Source: STC-113 sp964553745
GTDB lineage: Bacteria; Patescibacteriota; Gracilibacteria; BD1-5; UBA2023
DNA: 47,647 nt
NCBI GenBank assembly: GCA_964553745.1
Contig: CAZKLD010000014.1
Location: 1 to 47,647 of the forward strand
Reading direction: 5' to 3'
Of this stretch, positions 8,417 through 17,087 are shown one piece after another (position 1 is the stretch's first letter; each line of letters opens with the position of its first letter). Below the pieces are notes generated by a model. The model did not search any database. It was given only the letters and a program-made list of their open reading frames with translations, and had not been told where the DNA came from. A program made the translations under genes and the position numbers.

Positions 8417-9475
8417 TTAATTCATTAATAGGTCTTTATCGCGCAAATGCGAGTTGAATACTTCTTTTGTGATATATCATTTCTGGAAGAGCATCTGCAG
8501 GTATTTGTCCATCAGAATCATTCAATCCTGTCCCGAAAGCTCGATTATCGAGTAGAGCTGATGAGTGTTTCAGTGTATGATGAGGCTTCTGACAGCATCA
8601 TTGTTTATCAGCACTTCTCTTGCTACTACACGGGTTCATCCGTCTTTTTTCGGCAAAAGTATCTGACTCACTATCCCATTGAGACTCATGGCAAGCTGTG
8701 TGCGCACTTGGCTCTGGGCAGCAGTAGGGAATGAATCTACTATACGGTCGATACTCTGAATGGTGTCGTTGGTATGCAATGTAGACAATACCAAGTGTCA
8801 TGTCTCTGCTAATGTGAGTGCTGCTTGGATAGTCTCGGGATCGCGCATCTCTCATACCATTATCACGTCCGGATCTTCACGGAGCGCAGACTTGATAGCC
8901 CTTAGAAATGATTTCGAATGTGTTCAGATTTCCCTTTGATTGACTAGGCAATTGATATTCTTGAGATTGAATTCTATAGGGTCTTCGATAGTGATTATAT
9001 GTTTCTTGAAATTCTCGTTTATATATTGGATCATTGCGGCGAGAGTTGTGGATTTACCAGAACCTGTCGGTCAGGTGACGAGTATCAGTCATTTTCATTT
9101 ATGGAGCAGATTCCTGACCTCTTTAGTGACATTCAGAGAATCAAGCGAAGGTATCTCAACCGGGATGTATCTGATGGCGATTGCATATCATTTTGCATCA
9201 TGATACGCGTTCACACGGAATTTTGCTTGCTCAAGGGAATATGAGAAATCCTGTTCGAGAGAAAATAAGAAATTTTGGAATTCTTTCTCTCATCCCAACA
9301 TTTCTGTTATGATGATTTTGACATCTTCTTTCGAGAGTACTCAGAAATTTATCTTATGCTCTATTTCTCAGTTGTGTTTTCTTACGAATGGAGCATTTCA
9401 AGATACTATGTGGATATCTGGAATTTTGGTTGAAATCATTTCTCTTAGTAGCTCCTTAAACCTTTCTACTATCAT
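8417..9475 (-). CDS. pilT: PilT, type IV pilus retraction ATPase
   Basis: 352 residues, normal for PilT. Walker A GPTGSGKSTTLAAMI (first Gly is TGA at 9071-9073), Asp-box IITIEDPIEF, Walker B region REDPDVIMVGEMRDPETIQ, and His-box TGHLVLSTLHTND are all present. These define the secretion-ATPase superfamily; GEMRDxETI and the His-box are typical of PilT rather than PilB. The C-terminal AIRLIRE motif characteristic of many PilTs is not obvious. PilT hexamers power pilus retraction (twitching, DNA uptake, adhesion). It heads a probable seven-gene operon ending at 2240 with a promoter at 9507-9535. No PilB, PilC, PilD or PilQ is in the window. Confidence 0.92.
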
Positions 9476-9506
9476 AAATGCATTATTATTTTGTTACTTG
9501 ATTCCG

Positions 9507-9535
9507 ATTGTATCACAAAATTACAAATAAATCAA
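9507..9535 (-). promoter_or_regulatory. promoter of the pilT operon
   Basis: Minus strand TTGATT (9535-9530), 17-nt spacer, TACAAT (9512-9507), about 30 nt upstream of the pilT ATG. Divergent from the plus-strand promoter at 9547-9574. Confidence 0.65.
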
Positions 9536-9546
9536 AATTGTAATAC

Positions 9547-9574
9547 TTGAAAAACCTTAATAATTGCATATAAT
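9547..9574 (+). promoter_or_regulatory. promoter of the 9606 gene
   Basis: TTGAAA (9547-9552), 16-nt spacer, perfect TATAAT (9569-9574), 31 nt upstream of the ATG at 9606. Confidence 0.7.
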
Positions 9575-9605
9575 GGTTGAATCTTATTATTTAACACTTG
9601 GAACT

Positions 9606-10106
9606 ATGCGTAAGAAAAATTTAATTTTATTGGCACTTGGATATCTATGAGGTATCGCAGTCGCTATGAAATTCAGCCAGAAGAATGCTGCAGAAACTAA
9701 AAAATCTCTAGAAAAGAATCCTCAATTCTTTGATGTTTTCTTAGAAAATGTCATAAACATGCATAAAGATATCTACAAATATTTTGAAGGAAGAGCTCTA
9801 TCTGATGAGAATCTGAAGACTCTAGAAGAATACAAGGCGAGAGCAAGGAAAGAAGTTGAAAATTTTAAGAAAGATGCAGAGAAAAAAGTAGAAGAGCTTA
9901 AGGAGAAATGAATCAAGAAAAAAGAAGACATAGAGAAGGAATTGCGCATAATCTATGATAAGAGGCAGGAATATTTCGATGAAGCAAAGGATTCCGCTGA
10001 AGATTATATGGAAGAGGGCATTGAAATGGCTAAAGAATATCTTCAGGATTGAAGGAAAAGATTGGACAAGGCGTTTGAAGACATGAAGAAGAAAATCTGA
10101 AAATAG
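9606..10106 (+). CDS. YtxH-like single-TM protein with coiled-coil tail
   Basis: 166 residues. A short basic start and one N-terminal hydrophobic helix containing a glycine spelled TGA (LILLALGYLGGIAVAMKF) anchor the protein. The rest is a long Lys/Glu-rich helix (EEYKARARKEVENFKKDAEK...), much like the YtxH/gas-vesicle GvpP-like proteins, which carry an N-terminal TM and an amphipathic tail. Its role is unknown; such proteins often act in stress or envelope contexts. The gene is transcribed divergently from pilT from a well-formed promoter and is followed by a 118-nt gap before grpE that shows only a weak hairpin (about 10152-10178). Confidence 0.75.
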
Positions 10107-10224
10107 TCTAGAAACTAATAAATAAGCCTATTTCCTACGCAAAAAATAAGGGCCAAAAAGCTCTTGCTGTTTTTATCGGATTAAAATATTCCGCATCACT
10201 TTATTATTTTTTTAAACTACTAAT

Positions 10225-10782
10225 ATGACAAAAAAAGACGACAATGCAAATGATGAAAACATTGAAATCGAAAATATGCTAGAGTCCGATCTGGCTGCTG
10301 CCGAAGAAGCTGAATGAAGGCTTGACGATGAGATGAAGGGACTTGATAAGATACAGTCCGAAATCAATATGCTGAAAGAATCTCTTGCAAGGGCTCAGGC
10401 TGATTATCAGAATCTCGTGAGGAGAGTCGAGAGAGATAAGATCGATATGTGAATATATATGACATGAAACATTATCACAAAGATTCTGCCATTTGTCGAT
10501 AACCTGGAAAGGATAATCCAGGCTACCCCAGAAAATATGAAGACGTGAGGATTATTCGATGGAATAAAATCAACTCATGCTTGAATCGTGAAGACTCTTG
10601 AATCAATCGGGGTTAAGCCTTTCGAGTCCATATGACACGAAGCAGATGCGAATTTCCATGACATCATGAGTCAGGCACAATGAGAAGAGGGCAAGATAAT
10701 CCAGGAATTCGAAAAATGATACATGCTTTGAGATAAAGTCATCAGGCACGCAAAAGTTGTTGTCGGAAGCGGAAACCAATAA
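10225..10782 (+). CDS. grpE: GrpE, nucleotide-exchange factor of DnaK
   Basis: 185 residues, usual length. An acidic disordered N-terminus leads into the long coiled-coil helix (EINMLKESLARAQADYQNLV, then RRVERDK), followed by ILPFVDNLERI and the beta-domain motif GVKPFESIGHEADANFHD and GYMLGDKVIRHAKVVVGSG, the family's C-terminal signature. Many of the glycines in the beta-domain are TGA. GrpE dimers release ADP from DnaK; dnaK and dnaJ are not in the window. Read with TGA=stop the gene would be broken into short pieces. Confidence 0.95.
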
Positions 10783-10853
10783 TAAAAACAAAAATAGGAA
10801 AAATATAAGATGGGTTCATTTTGTGTTCTTCCTTTTTTTATAACAGCAGAAAA

Positions 10854-11099
10854 ATGAAAATAAGCTTGAAAATAAGCGATATCCTTCTGAAAATCATCTG
10901 ATTCTACCAGAAGAATATGAGTCCTGACCATTCTGTGACCAGCAAGTACTCTTGAGGGTATTGCAAATATTATCCCACTTGCTCTGAATACGCAAGGTTA
11001 GCGATTATAAAATACGGACCGCTGAGATGAGTCATGAAATGAATCTGGAGAATTCTCAGATGCAATCCTTTCAGCAAGTGATGAATAGATAATCCTTAA
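10854..11099 (+). CDS. yidD: YidD, membrane protein insertion efficiency factor
   Basis: 81 residues. Contains the family hallmark CKYYPTCSEYA, then IIKYGPLRGVMKGIWRILRCNPF and GGIDNP, the standard YidD pattern (YPTCS-YA and RCNP--GG-DP). The N-terminus is an amphipathic helix that sits at the inner membrane. YidD helps YidC insert membrane proteins; usual neighbours are rnpA and yidC, absent here. It is the first gene of the tight operon that runs to 15119. The ATG at 10854 was chosen over one at 10811 whose frame closes quickly (TAA after 17 codons). Confidence 0.93.
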
Positions 11100-11109
11100 T
11101 TGAGGCAGT

Positions 11110-11466
11110 ATGGAAAATTGGAAAAACAACTTCAAAAAAGATAGCGAACTCATCCTGTCAACCAGTTCGAGTTCCGGCGAGCCTCATTCGATAATCGCAA
11201 TATCTCTCTGATTTGTCGGAGGGATGCTCCTATTGTCTGATTGTCAGATGAAGACAACAATCGGAAATCTTTTGGATAATCCTCGGATTTCAATCATCTG
11301 ATGATATTTTAGGATCAAGTGAGAAGTCCGGATAACCAGCAGCGGAGAATATTTTGAAATCTGCAAAGCTGAGAACGAAGGATCACAATATGTTCCTAAA
11401 CATGCGATTTGCGTCAGAATAAGTGAAGTCTGCAATTTGGACGATGGAGAGCTTTTACAATTATAA
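11110..11466 (+). CDS. pyridoxamine 5'-phosphate oxidase-fold protein
   Basis: 118 residues. The pattern DSELILSTSSSSGEPHSIIA at the N-terminus, a hydrophobic strand with LLLSDCQMKTTIGNLLDNPR, and the following strand ISIIGGYFRIKGEVRI match the split-barrel flavin-binding PNPOx-like family (xTxxxDGxPxxx, then T-NL--NP-v). Members bind FMN, F420 or heme. The small size fits a stand-alone general stress/FMN-binding type rather than PdxH. Starts 10 nt after yidD and stops 10 nt before the deaminase gene, so cotranscribed. Substrate unknown. Confidence 0.75.
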
Positions 11467-11476
11467 TCTATCAAAG

Positions 11477-11962
11477 ATGTTTCGTCTGGAATGAGAAGAA
11501 AAGATAGCGGGGATGAATTTTCTGGAAGAAGCCAGAAAGCTGGCTCTCAAGGCTACTTGCAGCCGCTCAAGATGCGGTTCGGTGATCGTCAGGGATTGAG
11601 AGATCGTCTGAGTCGGGTTCAATTCGCCATCATATGGTCTGGAATCCCAGAGAAGATGCCATTTTGAAAAAAGCGAATACCATAAAAAGGTCACAGACAA
11701 GACGTGCTGCATCCATGCCGAACAAAGGGCGATAATGGACGGACTTGCAAGAAACCCTCAGAAACTAACAGGTTCCAGGCTTTATTTTGTCAGAGTCGGC
11801 GATGACGGCAATATCAAAAATTCCGGAGAGCCATATTGCACCATTTGCTCCAAGATGTCCCTGGACAGCTGAATCAGCGAGTTTGTCCTAGTTCAAAAAG
11901 ATTGAATATGCGTATATGAAACTTGAGAATATAATGATTTGTCTTATAAATATACAGAATAA
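11477..11962 (+). CDS. zinc-dependent cytidine/deoxycytidylate-type deaminase
   Basis: 161 residues. Zinc motifs are clear: CCIHAEQRAIMDG (His-Ala-Glu) and PYCTICSKMSLDSGISEFVL (P-C-x2-C). A cysteine-containing N-terminal half (ATCSRSRCGSVIVRDGEIVG) carries the core strands. The overall order resembles dCMP deaminase/ComEB and related deaminases rather than the free-cytidine type, but the exact substrate (dCMP, guanine, riboflavin intermediate, RNA base) cannot be fixed from motifs. Members hydrolyse an amino group on a base using Zn and the Glu. In operon with yidD upstream and ruvA downstream. Confidence 0.85.
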
Positions 11963-12029
11963 CAGATTGCTGGGGAATAATGATAATGGTTATTCCCGCA
12001 CAAAAGATATTAGATAATAACTCCAAAAC

Positions 12030-12617
12030 ATGTACTCATTTATAAGCTGAACCGTTCTGGCGCTTGAAGACTGAAAAGTATCGATATTGATCAAGAATAC
12101 CGGCCTGGGGCTCGAGGTTTTCGTCTCACCGATTACCTTATCCAGATTAAGGGAGTGAGAAGACAAGGAACTCCTGATCTATCATCATATTACCGAAGTC
12201 TCCCAGACTCTTTTTTGATTCGAGAATCCGCTCGAGAAAAAAGTGTTCAAAAACCTATTGAAGATCGATTGAATCGGATGAAAGGCTGCGATAAATATCT
12301 TATGAATATGAGTCAACACTCTGGCTAAGGCCATCGAAGAGAGCGACGATAAGCTGCTTTCCACGATTCCATGAATCGGGAAGAAAACGGCGCTAAAGAT
12401 AATCCTTGAAATGAAGAGTAAAGTCTGAGTAGATGACCTATTTGAAAAAGACAACAAAATGGAGCTAACCGCCCCTCGGAACAAGGAGATAATGGAAAGC
12501 CTGATTGCGATGTGATATGACAAGAGGAAAGTCGAGGAAGCGGTCAAATCTATCCCCTCTGATATAGAAGATCTGAAAGAGAGGATGGTATATGCCATCA
12601 AGATGCTGAGCAAATAA
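12030..12617 (+). CDS. ruvA: RuvA, Holliday junction DNA-binding subunit
   Basis: 195 residues. Typical opening MYSFISGTVLALEDGKVSIL, the OB-fold region with GLGLEVFVSP, then two helix-hairpin-helix motifs GIGGKAAINILG and GIGKKTALKIILEMK, and a C-terminal UBA-like domain (IMESLIAMGYDKRKVEEAV) that would contact RuvB. All expected domains and the usual length are present. RuvA tetramers clamp Holliday junctions for RuvB-driven branch migration; ruvB and ruvC are not in the window. Gly residues of both HhH motifs are partly TGA-encoded. Its ATG overlaps nothing and the next ATG follows 2 nt after the stop. Confidence 0.95.
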
Positions 12618-12619
12618 AA

Positions 12620-13135
12620 ATGAGCAAGGCAACTTTCATGGAGTATTCGATGAATATGGCTCCGAATCCTGATTATAGGGTTTATTTCATCTGACTTTCG
12701 CATAAATTATCAAAATCCTGAGAAATATTGGAGGCATTTTGCGAATCGACCGATTCCGGGAAAATCATAAGTTCTATCATTTGAAAATGCGATTCATGAA
12801 GTCTGATATTCAGAGCTAATCTAGTCAGATGAGTCCCCTTGGATGATAATCATAAATTAAGATATCCTTCAGAGAGCGAAAAACTCGCATGACTCAGAAT
12901 ATTGGAAAAAGAGATTTTGGAATTTCGGCCGAAATGCATATATTTGTTCGGCAAGCAAGTTTCGGATTTCATTCTGAAAAATCTTGAAATGAGGAAAATA
13001 GACGAATCCGAATACATATTCTGAGACACCAGATTCATCTTTGCCCAGCACCCCTCTTATATCGCTGTCTACAAAAGAAAGCATCTGCCGGAGTATATAA
13101 GCCGAATAATCAATAAAATTAATAAGATAAGTTAA
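12620..13135 (+). CDS. uracil-DNA-glycosylase-superfamily protein
   Basis: 171 residues. The segment NLVRGVPLDDNHKLRYPSE followed by ILEFRPKCIYLFGKQVSDFI and FAQHPSYIAVYKRK matches UDG-superfamily members in which a C-terminal H-P-S motif and an inner I-x-L-F-G-x-x-V strand form the active-site wall. The N-terminal motif that normally activates water (GxDPG) is replaced by FIGLSHKLSKSG, so catalytic activity on uracil is uncertain; it could be a divergent glycosylase or a non-enzymatic relative. It starts 2 nt after ruvA, which suits a DNA-repair role. Its TAA shares one base with the next ATG (TAATG). Confidence 0.65.
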
Positions 13136-14259
13136 TGAGAATAATAATTTTTACCGCAACGTGACACTATAATCTTTGAGATGAGCTTATTCTAAAACAG
13201 GAATATGAGCTTTTCAGAAAAAGATATCCTGATGCTAAATTCGATATTTTCACTTACGATGAAAAATCTTCGCTTCTCCCAAAAGACGAGAATATAAGAT
13301 ACATCCCGTATTTCCCTAAGAATATAAGAAGAAATCCTTTTGCGAATATCGCCTATCTCTTCAAGAATATCTTGTCGATAGCAAAATCAGATATCATCTT
13401 CATCTGATGAGGATGATTGGTTTATGCCGATGAGGTGCAGATAGCATCGACACCCGTATGGCAATGGAAAATGAGAGTCATGTTCGCAAAGCTCTTCAGC
13501 AAGAAAATCGTCTGGATGGCAGTCTGAATAAGCTATCCTAAAAGTAGGGCAAATGAGATAAAATATCTTTTTTCCTGAAAAAATACTTTCGTGAGCGTAA
13601 GAGACAGGCAAAGCCAGGAGCTCTTAGGCTCTATCTGAATAGAATCCACTCTCCTCCATGATTCCGTTTTCTTCCTATGACTCAATAATCCGTTAAGGCT
13701 GAAAAAATGATCTCCTGAAATATATAAAAAGACAATCTGAATCTCACTGAGAAAATGATATCTCAAGGATGAGCGCGAGAATATAAAACAGCTAGTCCTT
13801 TATCTCAGCAGGAAATGATACAATCTCCATTTTCTGAGCCACTCCATACATCAGCATGATCCGCTCGCTGATGACCTGGATTTCCTCAAAGAATTCTCGG
13901 TCGCATACAGGATACCTATGACAAGGACGATGGAAGAGACGCTCAGGGCATATGATAGCGTAGATCTGGTCGTGTGAATGCGTTTCCACTCCATGATACT
14001 CTCAGCAGTAAAGAATATCCCGTTTCTGGCGATAAATTACTGACAAAAAACACAGGAGCTCTTAAATGATTTCAATTATGATTTTGCATTGAATCCCAAG
14101 ACTTTTGATTTCGGCGAATTCATATGAATTTTTGAGAGGCTGGAATCGGACAAAGATGACGCTAAATTTGCATTAAAGAAGAAATGTGATACAATATCAA
14201 GCGAAATATATTTAGAATATAAAGAATTTTTAGATGGACTGGAAATCACTCAAAAATAA
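13135..14259 (+). CDS. polysaccharide pyruvyl transferase (CsaB/WcaK family)
   Basis: 374 residues. N-terminal FTATGHYNLGDELILKQEYE is the family's opening (G-x-x-N-x-GDE); DIIFIGGGGLVYADE, VWMAVGISYPKS, VSVRDRQSQELLG, VSV/LHDSVFF and VVGMRFHSMILS follow in the usual GT-B-like order. These enzymes transfer pyruvate from PEP to sugars of cell-wall polymers; in Gram-positive bacteria this creates the attachment site for S-layer SLH domains. No SLH domain was seen in the window. Many of the Gly in IGGGG are TGA. Overlaps the upstream TAA by one base and the next gene by 26 bases. Confidence 0.9.
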
Positions 14260-14893
14260 AGCCTTGGATATAAGCTCAAAAGCGCTTGAAGCTAGCACGA
14301 AAGCAATCGAGCAGGGTAAAGATTATATCGAAAAAGCAAAAGAGGCCAAAGATGCGGTTGTGGAAAAAGCACAAGAGATCAAGTCTAAGGCTGAAGATTT
14401 GAAGGAAAAGGCCGAAGAAAAGATAGAAGAATGAAAGGATAAGCTGGAAGAAGGCAAAGAAAAGATCCAGGAAATCAGAGAGAAATGAGAAGAGAAAGTT
14501 GCAGAAACAAAATCATTTGCCGATAAGCTCAAGACAATGGGCTCTAAGGCTATGGAATCGACAACTTGAGTCCTAGGGAAGACTGCGCCGGTCCTAAAGG
14601 CATTAACTGATTATGAAGCGATAAAAGACGATAAGATACTTGCACTGCTGTTCCTGAAGAAAGAAGATGAAGAATCGAAGAAATTCCAGCTTGCGATGCC
14701 GATGATAATGTCGAGCGTATGGATTAACTGATCGACATTCAGGGTTGTGGATGCAGATGATTCAAAAGAGCTGACAGAGCACTTCAATGTCACTCAAGTT
14801 CCGTTTCTTCTGGCATTCGAGAAATGAGAGGAGAAAAAAAGGACTTCTGACACATCTGAAATCAAAAGGTATTTAAAGGAATATACAATATAA
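14234..14893 (+). CDS. amphipathic coiled-coil protein with thioredoxin-like C-terminal domain
   Basis: 219 residues. Residues 1-110 are a repetitive Ala/Lys/Glu helix with 11-mer-like periodicity (KAKEAKDAVVEKAQEIKSKA), resembling LEA/apolipoprotein-like or YtxH-type helices. The C-terminal ~90 residues contain LAMPMIMSSVWINGSTFRVV and FNVTQVPFLLAFEKGEEKK: a strand, then V-x-x-V-P and a strand ending in a Lys-rich turn, the pattern of thioredoxin folds (cis-Pro loop). There is no CxxC, so it is not a redox enzyme. The start lies inside the end of the pyruvyl-transferase gene in another frame, which suggests translational coupling. Function unknown. Confidence 0.7.
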
Positions 14894-14909
14894 TTTAACC
14901 ATAAGGAAT

Positions 14910-15119
14910 ATGGAACCGATTACAATCTTGATATATGTTTCGACAGTGGTCATCGCCGCTCTTTGAATATTCTTATCAATGGTATTATATAGGGCTTACA
15001 GTATTATGACAAAAGTAGATCGCATCATCGAATATATAGATCACATAAAAGATACATTGCGATCCTGGGAAGCGATACCGACAAAATTCATAGCGAAAAT
15101 GCTAAAAAAACACTTCTAA
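14910..15119 (+). CDS. small single-TM membrane protein
   Basis: 69 residues. An N-terminal hydrophobic helix (ITILIYVSTVVIAALGIFLS, with one Gly coded by TGA) is followed by an amphipathic basic tail ending ...IAKMLKKHF. A modest Shine-Dalgarno-like AAGGA lies just upstream of the ATG. It is 16 nt downstream of the coiled-coil gene and is the last gene before the terminator. No family recognised. Confidence 0.65.
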
Positions 15120-15128
15120 ATCAAAAAC

Positions 15129-15163
15129 AAAACAAAGCTTCCCCTTGGGAAGCTTTGTTTTTA
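15129..15163 (+). terminator. terminator of the yidD-ruvA operon
   Basis: Perfect 11-bp stem CAAAGCTTCCC / GGGAAGCTTTG, loop CTTG minus strand-symmetric, followed by a T-run. It directly follows the 69-residue gene. Confidence 0.85.
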
Positions 15164-15186
15164 ATAATGGATAAAAATTTAATAAT

Positions 15187-15846
15187 ATGGAATTGAAATA
15201 TTCGATAGTGCGCAAGAGAGTCAAAAACCTCAGGATAACAATCAAGAATACCTGAGATATCATTGTCAGCTCTCCTTGGTTTTATACCAAAGGTCAGATC
15301 GATAAAGTGGTCATGGCAAAAAAAGATTGGATTGAAAAAAAGCTTAAGAAATTTGAGAATAATGGCGATATCCTGGATACGGAACCGGGGAAGATTATCT
15401 ATTTTGGAGATAAATATGATTTCATCCTAGATGAGAAGCTGAAATCTGACAATATAGACACTGAAAATAAGTCAATCACATCGAAGATGGATCTTTCAAA
15501 AGAATCGAACCTGAATTCATGGTACAAGAAAAAAGCCAAAGAATATCTGACTCGCAGGACAGAAGAGCTCATTGCGGAACATTCATTCAAGGTTGGGAAA
15601 ATAACAGTCAGAAGCCAAAAAACCAGATGGGGGAGTTGTAGTGCCAAGAACGACATATCCTTAAATAGCGCGCTCCTCAAATGCCCCTCATGAGTCATCG
15701 ATTATGTGATTTATCATGAGCTTGCGCACACCGTCCAGAAAAACCATTCCAAATCATTTTGGGACTTAGTCGGCAGATATGTGAGCGATTACAAGGAGCT
15801 CAGGAATTGGCTGAAAAAACATTGAGGAAAGCTTATTGTGCCTTAG
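15187..15846 (+). CDS. DUF45/YgjP-like zinc metallopeptidase
   Basis: 219 residues. Hallmarks are RSQKTRWGSCSAKNDI and, at residues 177-181, HELAH in VIYHELAHTVQKNHSKSFWD, where HExxH plus the later His (NHSKSFW) would bind zinc. This arrangement defines the YgjP/DUF45 (WLM-related) putative metal-dependent hydrolases. The physiological substrate of the family is not established. The first ~45 residues (YSIVRKRVKNLRITIKNTG) are the usual R-K-x-x-x-l-x-i-x lead-in. The 3' end overlaps the convergent glycosyltransferase gene by 14 nt. Confidence 0.85.
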
Positions 15847-16963
15847 ACTCGACAAATTCCAGAAACTCTTTCCTGAAGTTGGTGATATCGTAGTTGTAAG
15901 TATATTCTCTTATTTTTAAGGAATCGAATTCCCTTCTCTCAAATCTCTCGATAGCCTCATTCACGCTTTCTGCAGTCTGCTCCTTAAAGAACAGTCATGT
16001 AGAGAACATGAGAGGATCTTTGTCTCTTACTGTTTCTAGAGAGCCTCATTTTGCGTATGCTATGACAGGGGTTCAGCACGCCATCGCTTCAAGCGGAACT
16101 ATTCAGAAATCCTCCTCAGGGGGGAACATCACAGCCCTTGCTGAACTCATGAGCTTCCTTACTTCTGAATTCGGGATAGAGAATTTCCATTCTATGTTAG
16201 GACGTGATTTCTTCCTGAGCTCCTTATATAATTTATTGTTTGTTGCAGTCGACAGGATGAGCCTTTTTCCGTTTTTATTGAACGCATCTACCAATAGATC
16301 GAATTTCTTGTATGGTATGCATCTTCCGACATAGAAATAATAATCCTCCTTTATCGCGCTGAAAGGAAACTGACTGACATCTATAGAGGGATAGATCACT
16401 TGGGAATTCCTCTTATAATATTTTGCGATCCTGCTTTGGGTGTTCCTCGAATTCGCTATGAAATGGTCAACTCTCTGAGCAGCACAAAAATCCCAGATTC
16501 TCAGGGAATGTATGAATTTCGGCATTACCCATCTGGCAATCGGATTGAGGATTCAGAACTCCAGCCTATCGAAATATTCGAAATAATGGCTCCAATAATA
16601 TCTTGTCGGTGTGTGACAATAGCATATGTGGGTTGTCTCTGGTTTTGTTATTATTCATTTGCTCTCAGCCGAACTTGAACTTATCACTATGTCATAAGCG
16701 GACAGGTCAAGGCTCTCGAATGCATATGGCCTCAAGAAAGGAATCATCTTGATTATCTTTGATCAGAACCAGATTCTCTGCAAGAAGGAAACAAAAACCT
16801 TCCTATCATCGAATAAGGGATTTCAGAACTGGTGGAAGACTGATGAGAAAATATCGGCATCAGGGTATAATTCCATGATGTCTCATAAGACTTTTTCGGC
16901 TCATCACCAATCCTTTATCCAATCGGCTACTATTGCCACTTTTTTTGTCTTTGCTCTTGGCAT
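15833..16963 (-). CDS. glycosyltransferase family 4 (WbaZ-like)
   Basis: 376 residues. N-terminal KVAIVADWIKDWGGAEKVL is the typical GT4 GGAE loop; later come ICYCHTPTRYYW, FIANSRNTQSRIAKYY, YFYVGRCIPYKKFDLLVDAF and, with TGA=Gly, VMFPPEEDFGIVPLEAMACG then PVIAYAKGGSLETV, the E-x7-E donor-binding motif of GT-B enzymes. The acceptor and nucleotide sugar cannot be assigned; the nearest pattern is mannosyltransferase WbaZ. Probably cytoplasmic/peripheral, building a surface polysaccharide together with galU, manC and the pyruvyl transferase of the window. Confidence 0.9.
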
Positions 16964-17087
16964 ATTTCTGCTTTAAATTATTTGGCTTATATTATCCAAA
17001 CAAATCATTATTGCAAATATGCTTGATTTTTTGTTTTTTGACGGGATTTGTGGTAGACTCTAATTGATATATATTATTAATCTTATC

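Noticed and set aside
15833..15846. Frameshift or misassembly where the metallopeptidase and glycosyltransferase genes overlap
   Set aside because: Both frames read normally to their own TAG/TAA; it is a short convergent overlap like that of 18699-18734.
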